This document shows positions 1 to 9,027 of a stretch of DNA of 64,000 nucleotides, piece by piece. Origin of the DNA: Parasphingorhabdus sp. SCSIO 66989 (GTDB lineage: Bacteria; Pseudomonadota; Alphaproteobacteria; Sphingomonadales; Sphingomonadaceae); the NCBI RefSeq assembly GCF_032852305.1, contig NZ_CP136594.1:124001-188000 (forward strand), read 5' to 3'. Position 1 is the first letter of the stretch. Every line of letters starts with the position of its first letter. The notes under the pieces are model-generated. The model had not been told where the DNA came from, ran no database searches, and saw only the letters and a program-made list of their open reading frames with translations. Both the position numbers and the translations under genes were made by a program.

Positions 1-40
1 TTGGACAGGCTTTGCCTCCAAATAATCGAACAGTTGCTAC

Positions 41-81
41 CCTGTGTTACACAGGTAATACAATGCGGCTTGTTACACAAG
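41..81. promoter_or_regulatory. Paired TGTTACACA palindromes
   Basis: TGTTACACA occurs twice, 26 bp apart, each inside a small palindrome (CCTGTG-TTA-CACAGG and CTTGT-TAC-ACAAG). Such paired sites can be an operator, but the gene they would serve lies left of the window, so this is only a sequence observation. No gene is seen in 1-160. Confidence 0.3.
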
Positions 82-97
82 CCAGAAAGCGCAACGA

Positions 98-127
98 AAA
101 AGGGCGCTCCTGAAGGAACGCCCTTTT
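98..127 (-). terminator. Terminator after carD
   Basis: A 13-bp hairpin with one mismatch and a TGAA loop, flanked by A and T runs. It can work as a Rho-independent terminator for carD on the minus strand and, by symmetry, for a plus-strand gene entering from the left. Confidence 0.8.
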
Positions 128-160
128 GCATGGCTCAAGGCCTGATGGGTCAGCGCCCGA

Positions 161-694
161 TCAGGATTCCTCGGCATTCTCATAATAGAGCGGCGCATAT
201 TCGTTGAGGATCTCGAGGATCTTCTTCAATGCGGTCGGCTCATCGGTCTTTTCCATGGCCGCCAGTTCACGCGCCAGACGGCTTGAGGCCGCTTCAAAAA
301 TCTGGCGTTCGGAATAGCTCTGCTCGGGCTGGTCATCAGCACGGAACAGATCGCGGGTCACTTCGGCAATCGATACCAGATCGCCCGAATTGATCTTCGC
401 TTCATATTCCTGGGCCCGGCGCGACCACATGGTACGCTTCACCTTGGGCTTGCTTTTCAGCACATCGAGAGCCTCGCGCAGCGTCTTGTCCGAAGACAAT
501 TTGCGCATACCGATGCTTTCCACCTTGTTGACAGGCACGCGGAGGGTCATCCGCTCCTTTTCAAAGCGCAGCACATAAAGATCGAGCTGCATCCCGGCGA
601 TTTCTTCATTTTGAAGTTCAATTACGCGACCGACGCCGTGTTTCGGGTAAACGACATAGTCGCCTACATCAAAGGACAAAGCCTTGGCAGACAT
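161..694 (-). CDS. carD: CarD family transcriptional regulator
   Basis: A 177-residue protein of the CarD/CdnL/TRCF family. These proteins bind the beta subunit of RNA polymerase and stabilise the open promoter complex, notably at rRNA promoters. The N-terminal RNA-polymerase-interacting domain is recognisable by the YPKHGVGRV motif near residue 16, and the helical C-terminal half carries the DNA-contacting region. The length is normal for the alphaproteobacterial family. The ATG at 694 is preceded by AAGGAAAGG, a good ribosome site. The gene is monocistronic, with its own terminator just downstream. Confidence 0.95.
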   Translation of the reverse strand: MSAKALSFDVGDYVVYPKHGVGRVIELQNEEIAGMQLDLYVLRFEKERMTLRVPVNKVESIGMRKLSSDKTLREALDVLKSKPKVKRTMWSRRAQEYEAKINSGDLVSIAEVTRDLFRADDQPEQSYSERQIFEAASSRLARELAAMEKTDEPTALKKILEILNEYAPLYYENAEES

Positions 695-816
695 TCACTA
701 ACCTTTCCTTGTCATAAGAGACTGGAATATGCAGTCAGGCGGAGTGTAGCAAAACAACCCCGCCAATTCACATATTCCGGGCGCCTATAAAATGCGCCCG
801 CATTCCCATAGTCAGA

Positions 817-846
817 AAAGCGCGCGGACACAGTTCCACGCGCTTT
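817..846 (-). terminator. Hairpin after fdxA
   Basis: Inverted repeat AAAGCGCG / CGCGCTTT with a 14-nt loop, read as a likely terminator for fdxA. A second G/C hairpin (GGGCGC / GCGCCC) lies at about 779-799. The rest of the 219 bp between fdxA and carD holds the carD promoter region and no gene. Confidence 0.5.
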
Positions 847-913
847 CCTTAGGAGTTTAACAGATTCGTCACAAAAAAGCTAGTGCCTGCCGGAATCGCA
901 GGATCAAGGCTTT

Positions 914-1252
914 TTAATCGCCCTCGCCAGGCTCTTCGGAGAAGAATTTCTCGAACTTGCCTTCAACACCTTTATACTCATCGGCATCGGGCGGAGAATC
1001 GCGTTTGACGGTGATATTCGGCCATTCCTCGGAATATTTGGTGTTGACCTCAAGCCATTTTTCCAGCCCGTCTTCAGTGTCCGGCAGGATCGCCTCAGCG
1101 GGGCATTCCGGTTCACACACGCCGCAATCAATGCACTCGCTGGGGTTGATCACCAGCATATTGTCGCCCTCATAGAAACAGTCGACAGGACAGACTTCGA
1201 CGCAGTCCATATATTTGCACTTGATACAGGCGTCGGTCACCACATAGGTCAT
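914..1252 (-). CDS. fdxA: Ferredoxin FdxA (7Fe-8S type)
   Basis: A 112-residue ferredoxin that carries electrons in the cytoplasm. The cysteine pattern C9, C12, C17, C21 and C40, C43, C46, C50 is that of the FdxA family, which holds one 3Fe-4S and one 4Fe-4S cluster; the long acidic C-terminal tail is also typical. The partner redox enzyme cannot be told from the sequence. The ATG at 1252 matches the conserved family N-terminus (MTYVV). It follows the S4-domain gene on the same strand after 46 bp and may be co-transcribed with it. Confidence 0.95.
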   Translation of the reverse strand: MTYVVTDACIKCKYMDCVEVCPVDCFYEGDNMLVINPSECIDCGVCEPECPAEAILPDTEDGLEKWLEVNTKYSEEWPNITVKRDSPPDADEYKGVEGKFEKFFSEEPGEGD

Positions 1253-1298
1253 CGAAAATCGGCTCCACTCGTCAGAATCGCGGATTTTCCTGCTATTG

Positions 1299-1652
1299 TC
1301 ACTTTACCGAAACGTCAACTACAGTTCCCGTTGGCTGCGATACATTTTCTCTATCAGCAGTGACCGCAACACCATCGGCATCCACCATATGGCTGTAATG
1401 TTGCGCCGCTTCGGTGGCTGATCCGCGCCGTTTGGGCAGGGCATTTATGCGTACCACCAGCACCCGGCCACGATGCATCAGCGTCAGCACATCGCCTACA
1501 CCCATTTGGTGGTGCCCTTTGACGATACGCTGTCCATTGCAGCGCAGCTTGCCCGATTGCGCCATGGTCTTGGCCAGCGAACGGCTGCGGGCAAAACGCA
1601 GATACCAGAGCAACAGATCGAGGCGCAGCGTCTGATCACGATGCGTATTCAA
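1299..1652 (-). CDS. S4 RNA-binding domain protein, Hsp15-like
   Basis: A 117-residue basic protein with an N-terminal S4 fold (about residues 9-70; [16 protein letters not shown] then the [10 protein letters not shown] turn). This is like Hsp15, which binds stalled 50S subunits carrying peptidyl-tRNA. The start is a TTG whose bases overlap the helicase stop (TTGA), which implies translational coupling. In many Alphaproteobacteria an S4 protein follows this same helicase. RNA binding is well supported by the fold; the ribosome-rescue role is inferred from Hsp15. Confidence 0.85.
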   Translation of the reverse strand: MNTHRDQTLRLDLLLWYLRFARSRSLAKTMAQSGKLRCNGQRIVKGHHQMGVGDVLTLMHRGRVLVVRINALPKRRGSATEAAQHYSHMVDADGVAVTADRENVSQPTGTVVDVSVK

Positions 1653-4372
1653 GAGAGCATATCCTTGAGCGCAGCAAAGGCGGGATGGCCGGTAGCGGGT
1701 TTTTCCTGTTTTTGGTTCTGTGGCTTTTGCCGTGGCTTGCCAGATTTGCCTGCCTTGTTCGGACTTTGCTTGTTGTGCACCTTAAAGCGCGGTTTGGATC
1801 GCAGGCCTTTCCAGTGCCAATATTGTGGTGGCGGTGCTTCCGGCGCTATTTCTTCCGACGCCTCGGCAATGCTCTCCTCTGCTTTATCCTCCGGTTCCGC
1901 CACGACCTCCACCTCGGGCGCAGTGGTCTTGCGGAAACCCGCCCCATGCAACAGCTTGTCAAAACTCGCCTGATTCAGCCCCATGGAACGGGCCAGCGCA
2001 TCGTCGATGATGAAAGCCTCAGACGCACCTTTCTCATTCGCTTCACCCCGTCCCTGATGCGCGGCGCGCACCAGCCGTTCGCATAAATCGACGCGCAGCC
2101 TTTGCTGGCCAAAGCGGCGATACCCCAAGACCCAATGCGCCTTAGCATCATCACCCGAACCTGATGCCGCCAGCACAGGCAGCAGCTCGGCTCCATCATC
2201 CTGCTCGGCAAAGGGCTTGCGCGACCAAAGCGCCACCAGACGCCGCAGCAAGGCCCGCGCGCGCACACCATGGATACGCTCGACGAAGATATCATAGGTG
2301 CCAAACACCACACCATGTCGACGCAATTGCTGCTTCTGACCCGCATCCAGCGCCTTCAGCATCTCCAGCACCGTGCCCTTGCGGCTGAGGCAGCCACCGG
2401 CCTCGCAAAGTTGCAGCGCCATGGCCCGCAAGGTCGCCGCTTGGTCGGGGTCATCGGCGAGTTTCTCCAGCGCCAATAGCGGCTTGAGATCGCTCAATAT
2501 CTGATCTTCCAGCCAGCGCTGTAATCGCGCCTCGACCTGCTGGCGCGGCGCAGGATCAAGCGCCAAAATCGAACGGTCGAGTGCAATCACCGGCTTGAGC
2601 ATCGCTCCGCCGCGCTGCAGCTTTGCCACCCGTGCATCGCGCCAATGCAGCTCATCCGCGCCTTTCAGTGCAAATTGATCGTCACCATCCTGTGTCAGCA
2701 TCGTCACCCGTCCTTTGAGCAATAAAGGCAAATGCCGTTCGGCCGCCGCCAGCAGCAATTTGCGATCAGCCAACCGCGCGCTCGATCCGACGACAAAGCG
2801 AAAGCCGTCGAGCCGACCAATAGGCTCGCCCTCAACCTGCACCACATCATCCTCGATACTCACCGCCATCAGGCTGCTGTCCTGCGCCAATCGCCGCATC
2901 AATATCGCCGCGCGCCGGTCGACAAAGCGCTCGGTCAGCGCCTTGTGCAAGGCCTCGGACAAGCGCTCCTCAATCTCCTGCGCCCGCGCCGCCAGCGCCT
3001 CGCGATCGGCGACCCAGTCCTGACGATGCGCGATATAGGCCCAGCTGCGAATGGCAGCGAGACGCCCCGACAACATGCCGACATCGCCATTCAGCTTGTC
3101 AATCTCATCAAGCTTGCGCCCCGCATGGTCGGCAGGGATCATCCCCTTTTCCAGCCAGCGCCACAGCCCGGCGACAAAGCGGGCATGATGATCAGTACCC
3201 ACCTGCCGGAAATCGGGCAGCCCGCAGACCGCCCAGAGCCGTTCGACCATGGCTTCGCCATGCGCATTGGCGGCAACCACGCCCTGCTCGACCAGCCGCT
3301 GCAACACCGCCAGATCAATCGCCTCGGGCGCGGCGCGCAAGACTTCATGATCGGGCTTGCGCTGCAGGCTGTCGATCAACGCCGCAACCGAATGATAATC
3401 CGGCTCCGCCTCGCGCCAGTAGAGCGAGGACAGCGGCGGCATATCATGGCCCTCAATCCGCGCGATCTCGTCATCGCTGAACAGCGCCGCATCACTGCCC
3501 GATGCCGCCAAAGTGCCAAAAGTGCCATTGCGCTGATGCCGCCCGGCGCGACCGGCAATCTGTGCCATCTCGGCAATGGTCAGCCGACGCCGACGGCGGC
3601 CATCATATTTGCGCAAGGCGGCAAAGGCGACATGATGGACATCCATGTTGAGGCCCATGCCGATGGCATCTGTCGCCACCAGATAGTCGACCTCACCCGA
3701 TTGGAACATCGCCACTTGAGCATTGCGGGTGCGCGGGGATAGCGCGCCCATCACCACCGCCGCGCCGCCGCGAAAGCGCTTGAGCAATTCGGCGGTGGCG
3801 TAAACCTCCTCAGCCGAGAAGGCGACAATCGCCGTGCGCGGTGGCAGGCGCGAGAGCTTTTTATGGCCGCCATAGCTGAGCGTTGAAAAGCGCGGGCGCG
3901 AGATAATCTCCGCCTCGGGTAGCAGCGCCTCGATCATCGGTCGCAGGCTGTCCGAACCGAGGATCATCGTCTCCTCGCGTCCCCGCGCATAGAGCAGCCT
4001 GTCGGTAAACACATGACCGCGCTCGGGATCAGCACCCAGCTGCGCCTCATCAATCGCGACAAAGGCAAAGTCGCGGCTCATCGGCATGCTTTCGACCGTG
4101 GCCAGAACCCAGCGCGCCCCTTCGGGGACGATGCGTTCTTCGCCGGTGATCAGCGCCACCTCTTTCGGGCCTTTAATAGCGCACACGCGATCATAAACCT
4201 CGCGCGCCAGCAGCCGCAGCGGGAAGCCGATCATGCCCGAGCTATGGGCGCAGAGCCGTTCTACCGCGAGATGGGTCTTGCCGGTATTGGTCGGCCCCAG
4301 CACCGCGACGACTTTCTCGGCAACCGGCTGATGGCCAAATGAGGGCGTGAGGTGATCCATGATCTGTATCAT
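1649..4372 (-). CDS. Suv3-like superfamily 2 RNA helicase
   Basis: A 907-residue ATP-dependent helicase resembling mitochondrial Suv3. Visible motifs are Walker A GPTNTGKT at 26-33, IDEAQ at 107-111 (motif II, with Gln in place of His/Asp) and motif VI QIAGRAGRH at 271-279. The long C-terminal region ends in a Lys/Gln-rich, probably disordered tail. Suv3 unwinds RNA for the degradosome; a similar RNA role is likely but unproven here. The next gene, an S4 RNA-binding protein, overlaps by 4 bp, so the two probably act on the same class of RNA. Zinc finger motifs found in some relatives are not obvious. Confidence 0.85.
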   Translation of the reverse strand: MIQIMDHLTPSFGHQPVAEKVVAVLGPTNTGKTHLAVERLCAHSSGMIGFPLRLLAREVYDRVCAIKGPKEVALITGEERIVPEGARWVLATVESMPMSRDFAFVAIDEAQLGADPERGHVFTDRLLYARGREETMILGSDSLRPMIEALLPEAEIISRPRFSTLSYGGHKKLSRLPPRTAIVAFSAEEVYATAELLKRFRGGAAVVMGALSPRTRNAQVAMFQSGEVDYLVATDAIGMGLNMDVHHVAFAALRKYDGRRRRRLTIAEMAQIAGRAGRHQRNGTFGTLAASGSDAALFSDDEIARIEGHDMPPLSSLYWREAEPDYHSVAALIDSLQRKPDHEVLRAAPEAIDLAVLQRLVEQGVVAANAHGEAMVERLWAVCGLPDFRQVGTDHHARFVAGLWRWLEKGMIPADHAGRKLDEIDKLNGDVGMLSGRLAAIRSWAYIAHRQDWVADREALAARAQEIEERLSEALHKALTERFVDRRAAILMRRLAQDSSLMAVSIEDDVVQVEGEPIGRLDGFRFVVGSSARLADRKLLLAAAERHLPLLLKGRVTMLTQDGDDQFALKGADELHWRDARVAKLQRGGAMLKPVIALDRSILALDPAPRQQVEARLQRWLEDQILSDLKPLLALEKLADDPDQAATLRAMALQLCEAGGCLSRKGTVLEMLKALDAGQKQQLRRHGVVFGTYDIFVERIHGVRARALLRRLVALWSRKPFAEQDDGAELLPVLAASGSGDDAKAHWVLGYRRFGQQRLRVDLCERLVRAAHQGRGEANEKGASEAFIIDDALARSMGLNQASFDKLLHGAGFRKTTAPEVEVVAEPEDKAEESIAEASEEIAPEAPPPQYWHWKGLRSKPRFKVHNKQSPNKAGKSGKPRQKPQNQKQEKPATGHPAFAALKDMLS

Positions 4373-4523
4373 CTATGTTGCCCTTCTCCTGCGTCAGTGC
4401 AAGCAAAACCCTGTCACAGAGCGGGCAAGATGTGGATAGGCAAAGCGGAGCCGACTCCCCGGAAATGCTGCTTATCGGGCAAATGCCACAATCTGGCGCA
4501 AGGCGAATCCTTCGGGCATTTTG

Positions 4524-4540
4524 TTAAATTGACTTTAACC
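4524..4540 (+). promoter_or_regulatory. CtrA-type box upstream of M23 peptidase
   Basis: TTAA-N7-TTAACC is an exact match to the full CtrA binding site known in Alphaproteobacteria (TTAA-N7-TTAAC). It lies about 90 bp before the peptidase start, and a possible -35 (TTGACT) falls inside it. CtrA control is inferred from the match alone. Confidence 0.5.
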
Positions 4541-4629
4541 TTGTTTCTTCACACTAGGGGAATTGCAACAAGAAGGGCTCCGCATGGCGATTTTCGCCAC
4601 TCAAATTATCCAAAACTGCGCCAAAGGCT

Positions 4630-6255
4630 GTGATGGCTTCTATGTATCAGGCTGATCGACCAAAAGCGCTGGCTGGCCATGCCGGAGCCTTGTCGGCGAC
4701 CGGGCAGTTGATACTGGATGAAGCATTGTCTGCACAGGACAGCCAGGCCGAACTTCCCATGGCTGATCCCGAAAACGGCAATCCTTCCTGGATTAAGCGT
4801 TTGCGTGCCGCTTTTCATGAATTCAACTGGGCCCCGGATCTCGGCAATGATATTGGCAGTCCGCAATGGTTTCGCGGCCTGCTGTCGATGCTGGTGCTGA
4901 TGGGCATTGCGATCAGCTTCTGGCCTGATTTCAGTGGATTGAAAGCACGCCCGGCGGCCACAATGACTATAGCGGAACGCGATGAATGGCGTACCCAGCT
5001 CATCGCGCCGCTGGCGCTTGGTGCTGATACCGGCCACAAAATGGGGCCGAGCGACGCGGTGATCGCGCTCAAGTCCAGTCCCGAACGTCCAAGCATTTCG
5101 CTCGCCGCCACCATGGGCAAAGGCGACAGCTTTGACCGGGTGCTGCGGCGTGCCGGTATTGGCGGCGATCAGGCCCAAGCACTAAGCAATCTGGTCTCAA
5201 GCGCGGTTGCGCTCGATTCTATTGAACCCGGCACCAAGCTCGATATTGTCCTTGGTCGCCGCGCGTCACGAACCCAGCCACGTCCCGTCGACAGCCTTGC
5301 CTTTCGCGCCCGCTTTGACCTGAATCTGGAAATTGTTCGTAATGGCGATACCTTCGCGCTTGTTCGCAAGCCGATCATTGTCGACAATACCCCTTTGCGC
5401 ATCCGTGGTACAGTCGGCGACAGCCTGTATCGCTCGGCCCGCGCTGCCGGGGCCCCGCCTAAAGCGATCCAGGAATATCTGAAAACCCTGTCCAGCAAAG
5501 TCTCCATCGGCCGCAATATCCGCGCCACCGACGAATTCGACTTTGTCGTCGCCTATAAGCGTGCCGAAACCGGCGAGCGGCAAGTGGGAAAGCTGATGTA
5601 TGCCGCGCTGCATCGCGGCGACAAACGCCGGGTCGAACTGGTCAGCTGGGAACAAAATGGCCGCTTTCAATGGTTTGATCCCAAAGGCGTCGGCGAACAG
5701 CGTGGCGAGCTGGCACGACCGGTCAATGGCCCGATCTCCTCACGCTATGGCATGCGCCGCCACCCGATATTGGGCTATCGCCGCATGCATGCTGGCATAG
5801 ACTTTCGGGCGCGTCACGGCACGCCGATCCATGCCGCCAGTGATGGCCGCATCACCTATGCCGGACGCAAGGGCGGCTTTGGCAAATATGTGCGTATCAG
5901 ACATGCCGGCGGTCTCGGTTCGGGCTATGCCCATATGAGCCGCATCGCGGTACGTAATGGCCAGCAGGTAAGGCGCGGCCAGATTATTGGCTATGTCGGC
6001 TCCACCGGCCTGTCGACCGGCCCACATTTGCATTATGAGCTTTATCGCAATGGCCGTACGATCAACCCGCAATCGGTGCGCTTCACCACCCGCGCCACAT
6101 TGTCAGGCAGCGAGCTGAAAAAATTCATGGCGCGACGCAACCAGCTGATCGGTCTGGAGCCTGGTGCCGCTTTGGAAGCGCTGACCCCAGCAGTGCCGCA
6201 GATCGAAGAGCCGAAACGCGAAATTGATCGCTTGGCCGATAGCACAACAACTTAG
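4630..6255 (+). CDS. M23 family murein endopeptidase, membrane-anchored
   Basis: A 541-residue protein with one membrane span (about 83-98), a long periplasmic linker domain and a C-terminal LytM/M23 domain (about 370-490). The zinc ligands H387, D391 (HxxxD) and H468 (HLHYE), plus catalytic H435, are all present, so this should be an active peptidoglycan endopeptidase rather than a degenerate activator. Such enzymes cut cross-links during growth or division. The start is GTG at 4630 or ATG at 4633; a third ATG lies at 4642. It is a single gene preceded by a CtrA-like box, which would fit cell-cycle control. Confidence 0.88.
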   Translation: MMASMYQADRPKALAGHAGALSATGQLILDEALSAQDSQAELPMADPENGNPSWIKRLRAAFHEFNWAPDLGNDIGSPQWFRGLLSMLVLMGIAISFWPDFSGLKARPAATMTIAERDEWRTQLIAPLALGADTGHKMGPSDAVIALKSSPERPSISLAATMGKGDSFDRVLRRAGIGGDQAQALSNLVSSAVALDSIEPGTKLDIVLGRRASRTQPRPVDSLAFRARFDLNLEIVRNGDTFALVRKPIIVDNTPLRIRGTVGDSLYRSARAAGAPPKAIQEYLKTLSSKVSIGRNIRATDEFDFVVAYKRAETGERQVGKLMYAALHRGDKRRVELVSWEQNGRFQWFDPKGVGEQRGELARPVNGPISSRYGMRRHPILGYRRMHAGIDFRARHGTPIHAASDGRITYAGRKGGFGKYVRIRHAGGLGSGYAHMSRIAVRNGQQVRRGQIIGYVGSTGLSTGPHLHYELYRNGRTINPQSVRFTTRATLSGSELKKFMARRNQLIGLEPGAALEALTPAVPQIEEPKREIDRLADSTTT

Positions 6256-6293
6256 TCTGGCCTGCCCCGACGTGCTTCGCTATCACTGCGGAT

Positions 6294-7292
6294 ATGACAC
6301 ACTATCCCGCAACACGGATGCGTCGCACCCGTCGCCATGCATGGTCGCGCAACATGGTGCGCGAGACCCTGCTCTCCCCCGCTGACCTGATCTGGCCACT
6401 GTTCATTACCGGCGGCGAGAAGGTCGAAGAGCCCGTCGCCTCTCTACCCGGCGTATCCCGCTGGTCGGTCGACCTGATCATACAACGGGCGCATGAGGCG
6501 GTGGACCTTGGCATTCCCTGTGTCGCGCTATTCCCCAATACCGAAGCCGACAAGCGCAGCGACGATGGCAAGGAAGCGCTCAACCCCGATAATCTCATGT
6601 GCCAGGCGATCCGCGCTATAAAGGACGCGGTAGGAGATGATCTAGGCGTGCTTACAGACGTCGCGCTCGACCCCTATACCAGCCATGGTCAGGATGGGCT
6701 GCTCGATGATGCAGGCTATGTCACCAATGACGCCACGGTCGAGGTACTGCGCGGACAGGCGCTCAATCAGGCCAATGCCGGTGCCGATATTATTGCACCC
6801 AGCGATATGATGGATGGCCGCATTGGCGCGATCCGCGAAGCGCTGGAAGGCGATGGCCATCACAATGTGCAGATCATGGCCTATGCCGCCAAATATGCCA
6901 GTGCCTTTTATGGGCCTTTCCGCGATGCCGTGGGTTCTGGCGGGCTGCTCAAGGGCGACAAGAAAACCTATCAGATGGACCCGGCCAATAGCGATGAGGC
7001 GCTGCGCGAAATCGCCCTCGATATTGATGAGGGCGCGGACAGCGTGATGGTCAAGCCCGGCCTCGCCTATCTCGATATCATCCTGCGCGCGCATCAGAAT
7101 TTCGAGGTGCCGGTCTTCGCCTATCAGGTGTCCGGCGAATATGCGATGCTCGAAGCCGCTGCCAGCGTCGGCGCGGGCGACCGCGATGCGCTGCTGATGG
7201 AGAAGCTGATCGCATTCAAGCGGGCGGGGTGCTCGGGCGTATTGACCTATCACGCGCCGGTAGCGGCCAGGTTGCTAGGGGCTAAACAGTAA
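6294..7292 (+). CDS. hemB: Delta-aminolevulinic acid dehydratase
   Basis: Porphobilinogen synthase (332 residues) joins two 5-aminolevulinate molecules in the second common step of tetrapyrrole synthesis. The Schiff-base lysine K254 in VMVKPG and the partner K200 in AKYASAFYGPF are present. The metal-site segment DVALDPYTSHGQDG (about 123-135) has Asp where zinc enzymes have Cys, so this is the magnesium type, like that of Pseudomonas aeruginosa. It starts 38 bp after the peptidase stop, and a repeat element begins 3 bp after its stop. Confidence 0.97.
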   Translation: MTHYPATRMRRTRRHAWSRNMVRETLLSPADLIWPLFITGGEKVEEPVASLPGVSRWSVDLIIQRAHEAVDLGIPCVALFPNTEADKRSDDGKEALNPDNLMCQAIRAIKDAVGDDLGVLTDVALDPYTSHGQDGLLDDAGYVTNDATVEVLRGQALNQANAGADIIAPSDMMDGRIGAIREALEGDGHHNVQIMAYAAKYASAFYGPFRDAVGSGGLLKGDKKTYQMDPANSDEALREIALDIDEGADSVMVKPGLAYLDIILRAHQNFEVPVFAYQVSGEYAMLEAAASVGAGDRDALLMEKLIAFKRAGCSGVLTYHAPVAARLLGAKQ

Positions 7293-7295
7293 GAG

Positions 7296-7334
7296 TTTCT
7301 CGCGAAGGGCGCGAAGCAGCGAAGAAACGCGAAG
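7296..7334 (+). repeat. Left terminal inverted repeat of GxxExxY element
   Basis: A 39-bp stretch built of CGCGAAG-like units (TTTCTCGCGAAGG at its outer end). It is the inverted copy of 7763-7800, with about five differences. The pair brackets the GxxExxY gene. Confidence 0.85.
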
Positions 7335-7347
7335 GGGATGGCGCAAT

Positions 7348-7761
7348 ATGCACGTTGAGGAAGTTGCCGCAATTGCCGTCGATTGTGGCTTGCAGCTTCA
7401 CAAGGATGTTGGCCCCGGCTTGCTGGAAAGTGCCTATCAGAAGATGCTGGCCCATCTTCTCACAAAACGTGGTCTGAGTGTCGAAGAAGAGATCCCAATA
7501 CCAATCACTTATGATGACCTCATCATTGAACAAGCCTTTCGCGCTGATATCGTTGTTGAACGAAAACTGCTTATCGAGTTGAAGTCTGTCGAGAAGCTAC
7601 TGCCGGTGCACCGAATGCAAGTGGTTACCTATTTGCGGTTTATGGACCTGCCGGTAGCTTTATTAATGAATTTTTCTGCAGAAAGATTCAAAAACGGCCT
7701 CGTGCGTATCGTCAACAATCACCACGACACCAAAGGATCAAAACTAACCCTGCACCAATAG
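7348..7761 (+). CDS. GxxExxY protein, PD-(D/E)XK nuclease fold
   Basis: A 137-residue protein of the GxxExxY family, which Pfam places in the PD-(D/E)XK nuclease superfamily. The name motif is G24-L-L-E27-S-A-Y30, and the catalytic-type residues D67 and E77-x-K79 are present, so the nuclease core looks intact. The function of the family is not established. The start ATG lies 14 bp inside the left inverted repeat, and the stop is 1 bp from the right one, so gene plus repeats form a compact 505-bp unit between hemB and the carbonic anhydrase gene. G+C is lower than in the neighbours. Mobility is an inference from this layout. Confidence 0.85.
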   Translation: MHVEEVAAIAVDCGLQLHKDVGPGLLESAYQKMLAHLLTKRGLSVEEEIPIPITYDDLIIEQAFRADIVVERKLLIELKSVEKLLPVHRMQVVTYLRFMDLPVALLMNFSAERFKNGLVRIVNNHHDTKGSKLTLHQ

Positions 7762-7762
7762 T

Positions 7763-7800
7763 CTTCGCGCTCTTCGCCTCTTCGCGTCCTTCGCGAGAAA
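7763..7800 (-). repeat. Right terminal inverted repeat of GxxExxY element
   Basis: The inverted partner of 7296-7334, ending TCGCGAGAAA. It begins 1 bp after the GxxExxY stop codon. Confidence 0.85.
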
Positions 7801-7851
7801 CACTTTAGGCGTACATAGCCCTCGACACATGCAACAGCGAATGGATGTCCC

Positions 7852-8424
7852 ATGACACAACACCCCGAAACCACCATCCTCTCCATCAACGGCAAGACCC
7901 CGCACATCGATGAGAGCGCCTTTATCGCGCCGGGGTGCCGGATTATCGGCGATGTCACCATCGGCCCCGATGTCAGCATCTGGTATAATTGCGTGATCCG
8001 CGCCGATGTTAGCAGCGTGGTCATCGGCGCGCGCTCCAATGTTCAGGACGGCAGCGTCATCCATTGCGACGGACCGACACCGATGGCACCCGACGGTTTC
8101 CCGACTATCATTGGTGAGGATGTGCTGATCGGCCATATGGCAATGGTGCATGGCTGCACCATTCATGATCGCGGCTTTATTGGTCTCGGAGCGATCATTA
8201 TGAATGGCTGCGTTGTCGAGAGCGATGCCATGCTCGGAGCCGGCGCGCTGCTGCCTGAAGGCAAGCATATGGCGCAGCGCGAGCTATGGGTTGGTCGTCC
8301 GGCCAAACGACTGCGCGAGCTGCCCGATGCCGCTTTGGTCGGCATGAAGATGGGCGTGGCGCATTATGTTGAAAATGGCTACGCCCATAAAAAGGCTATC
8401 GCCGAGGCAGAAGGCCTCGACTAA
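7852..8424 (+). CDS. Gamma-class carbonic anhydrase family protein
   Basis: A 190-residue left-handed beta-helix (hexapeptide-repeat) protein of the gamma carbonic anhydrase/PaaY/YrdA group. The three metal histidines are visible as H71, H95 and H100 (IHCD and GHMAMVHGC). Some members hydrate CO2, others act as thioesterases or have no proven activity; the sequence does not decide. It forms trimers in known relatives. The C-terminal helix is complete. It stands alone and converges on the next gene with 15 bp between stops. Confidence 0.9.
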   Translation: MTQHPETTILSINGKTPHIDESAFIAPGCRIIGDVTIGPDVSIWYNCVIRADVSSVVIGARSNVQDGSVIHCDGPTPMAPDGFPTIIGEDVLIGHMAMVHGCTIHDRGFIGLGAIIMNGCVVESDAMLGAGALLPEGKHMAQRELWVGRPAKRLRELPDAALVGMKMGVAHYVENGYAHKKAIAEAEGLD

Positions 8425-8439
8425 TGGAGAATCCCAGGC

Positions 8440-8862
8440 TCAGCGGCGCGAATAGCGACGACGGCGGTCCGGCCGAAAATTGCGAACGATATAGCCGCGC
8501 TCGGTCATCTCTTCGGCATAATCCTTTTTCGCATCACGCAGTTCATTATAATATTCGGCCCATGCCTCGCGCCGGTCTTCCTCATCGGTGGCACGACGCA
8601 GATCGCTGTCCAGCTCACGCTCGGCCTCGCTGACATCGGTGCGATAGTCGAGCCAGAATTTGTTGCTGTCATTATTGGGCGCCGTGGGCAGTCGGCTGCC
8701 GCGAACGGTAATCTCATCGTCATCGTCATAATGATAGGTCCGCTCATAGTCCGCGCGGTGGTGATAACGTCCGCCCGCCATGGCAGGCGCGGCGGCAACA
8801 CCGATCAGGGTCAGCGCCAATGCGCCGGTGGCAATCTGTTTCAAGGGGATATTCTTCTTCAT
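8440..8862 (-). CDS. Secreted charged protein of unknown function
   Basis: A 140-residue protein with a clear signal peptide (hydrophobic stretch about 11-29, cleavage after AMA). The mature part starts with a His/Tyr/Asp-rich segment (including DDDDE) that could bind metal, followed by a charged, probably helical region rich in Glu, Asp and Arg, ending in an Arg-rich tail. No family is recognised. The ribosome site GGAG sits 8 bp before the ATG. It has its own promoter region (8863-9027) and no operon partner. Confidence 0.7.
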   Translation of the reverse strand: MKKNIPLKQIATGALALTLIGVAAAPAMAGGRYHHRADYERTYHYDDDDEITVRGSRLPTAPNNDSNKFWLDYRTDVSEAERELDSDLRRATDEEDRREAWAEYYNELRDAKKDYAEEMTERGYIVRNFRPDRRRRYSRR

Positions 8863-9027
8863 CTCGCGGTCTCCGTCTGTGAGTCGGTTCCAGATATGAC
8901 AGGCGCCTACAGATGTAATCGTTCAACATGAACGCAGGCCAACCGACCGCCAGACTCCCGCTTTTGCACGATGAAACGGTCCTGAGCAGCGCCGAAATGA
9001 AACTATGGCGCGCTACTGGTCTCCGAC

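Noticed and set aside
2732-3742. 336-codon plus-strand frame in the helicase gene
   Set aside because: Antisense shadow of the helicase; composition typical of a non-coding frame.
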